Shown one piece after another: positions 12,917 to 13,272 of a stretch of 13,272 nucleotides of DNA. Both the position numbers and the translations under genes were made by a program. The DNA comes from Ruminococcus sp. (GTDB lineage Bacteria; Bacillota; Clostridia; Oscillospirales; Acutalibacteraceae): positions 1-13,272 of the forward strand of contig JAMPAE010000009.1 in the NCBI GenBank assembly GCA_023667385.1. The letters run 5' to 3'. Under the pieces are notes generated by a model that did no database searches, was not told where the DNA came from, and was given only the letters and a program-made list of their open reading frames with translations. The number at the start of each line of letters is the position of its first letter. Within the stretch, counting starts at the first letter, position 1.

Positions 12917-13272
12917 TTAGCCGTTTCCCGCTTTGTCATTCAAGATAAAATCAAGTATCACTTCTGTATCAATATGGCGGTAATCGTATTTGCGCCAGTT
13001 GTCGGCGCGCGGAATTTGCGTGTTGAGGGCGGGTTTGTGTTTTCTGATATACTCGCCCTCTTTTGCGCCTATCTCCTCTGTAATGGCGTAATAATTCTAT
13101 GACTTTGCATAATACAGCACATCAAAATTAATACTGTGCCCTTTTCTTTTCGCCTCAGATAAAATACGGTACTTTCTTTCACTGTTGGTCTGAATGCCCA
13201 CATAGTGCTATGCAACGCGTGTTAGCATATTGTGGCTTTTACCGATATAAACCAGCTTATCATCAACACAAA
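12917..13272 (-). pseudogene. GIY-YIG nuclease-like gene, partial, with two in-frame TAG codons
   Basis: One minus-strand frame reads from the window edge to TAA at 12917-12919. It gives LVYIGKSHNMLTRVA, stop, HYVGIQTNSERKYRILSEAK and so on to DVLYYAKS, stop, NYYAITEEIGAKEGEYIRKH and a final ILDFILNDKAGNG. YIGKS..NM..R matches the YIG half of a GIY-YIG endonuclease domain, with the conserved Arg retained; the GIY part would lie beyond 13272. Both interruptions are TAG (plus-strand CTA at 13208-13210 and 13097-13099) and the frame is otherwise unbroken, with no shift. Each could arise from CAG by one transition. The simplest reading is a decayed cargo gene; translation through TAG is a less likely alternative. 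It converges on the recombinase gene and probably belongs to the same acquired element. Confidence 0.65.

Noticed and set aside
12902..12936. Hairpin at the end of the GIY-YIG frame as a terminator.
   Set aside because: The stem is good but no T-run directly follows on either strand and it overlaps coding sequence.

Overview
The window looks like chromosomal DNA of an anaerobic, low-to-mid GC Bacillota, most likely a gut Clostridia/Oscillospirales (Ruminococcus-like) species. The grounds are strong AGGAGG-type ribosome sites, clean sigma-A promoters (TTGATT/TTGATA, 17 bp, TATAAT), a fermentative acetate kinase, and the NifU-like/GGGtGRT pair typical of strict anaerobes. The genus is inference.

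Layout. 1-205: a 29-residue peptide gene with its own ribosome site and terminator. 201-770 (-): HAD-type phosphatase with a consensus promoter. 830-1079: a non-coding, hairpin-rich stretch ending in a degenerate copy of a short inverted-repeat element, which supplies the last codons and stop of the next gene. 1066-2590 (-): dTDP-glucose 4,6-dehydratase (rfbB/rmlB) with its own promoter, preceded by a small zinc-ribbon membrane protein. 2710-4315 (+): mnmE, then a 38-codon cysteine-containing ORF and a hairpin. 4316-4633: no convincing gene, but two TTGGTG/CACCAA dyads, one of them at the acetate kinase promoter. 4634-5896 (+): ackA, followed by an intact 157-bp inverted-repeat element and then the ackA terminator. 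6098-8053 (-): glutamine-dependent NAD+ synthetase. 8214-9539 (+): secreted protein with two fibronectin type III domains; its last codons lie inside the left arm of a 281-bp palindromic element (9512-9792). 9827-11762 (+): a two-gene operon of a NifU_N-type Fe-S scaffold-like protein and a GGGtGRT-family protein, closed by an 18-bp-stem terminator. 11744-13272: the edge of a probable integrated element, with repeats of TGACGTGTCCGA, a tyrosine recombinase, and a convergent GIY-YIG nuclease gene interrupted by two in-frame TAG codons.

Most genes are housekeeping and independently transcribed: tRNA modification, acetate/ATP formation, NAD synthesis and nucleotide-sugar synthesis. Nothing in the window forms a classical defence system. 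The parts least explained by textbook annotation are the scaffold/GGGtGRT operon, the two families of palindromic repeats placed exactly at gene 3' ends, the 29-residue peptide gene, and the recombinase boundary. Functional statements come from reading motifs by eye; no database search was run.
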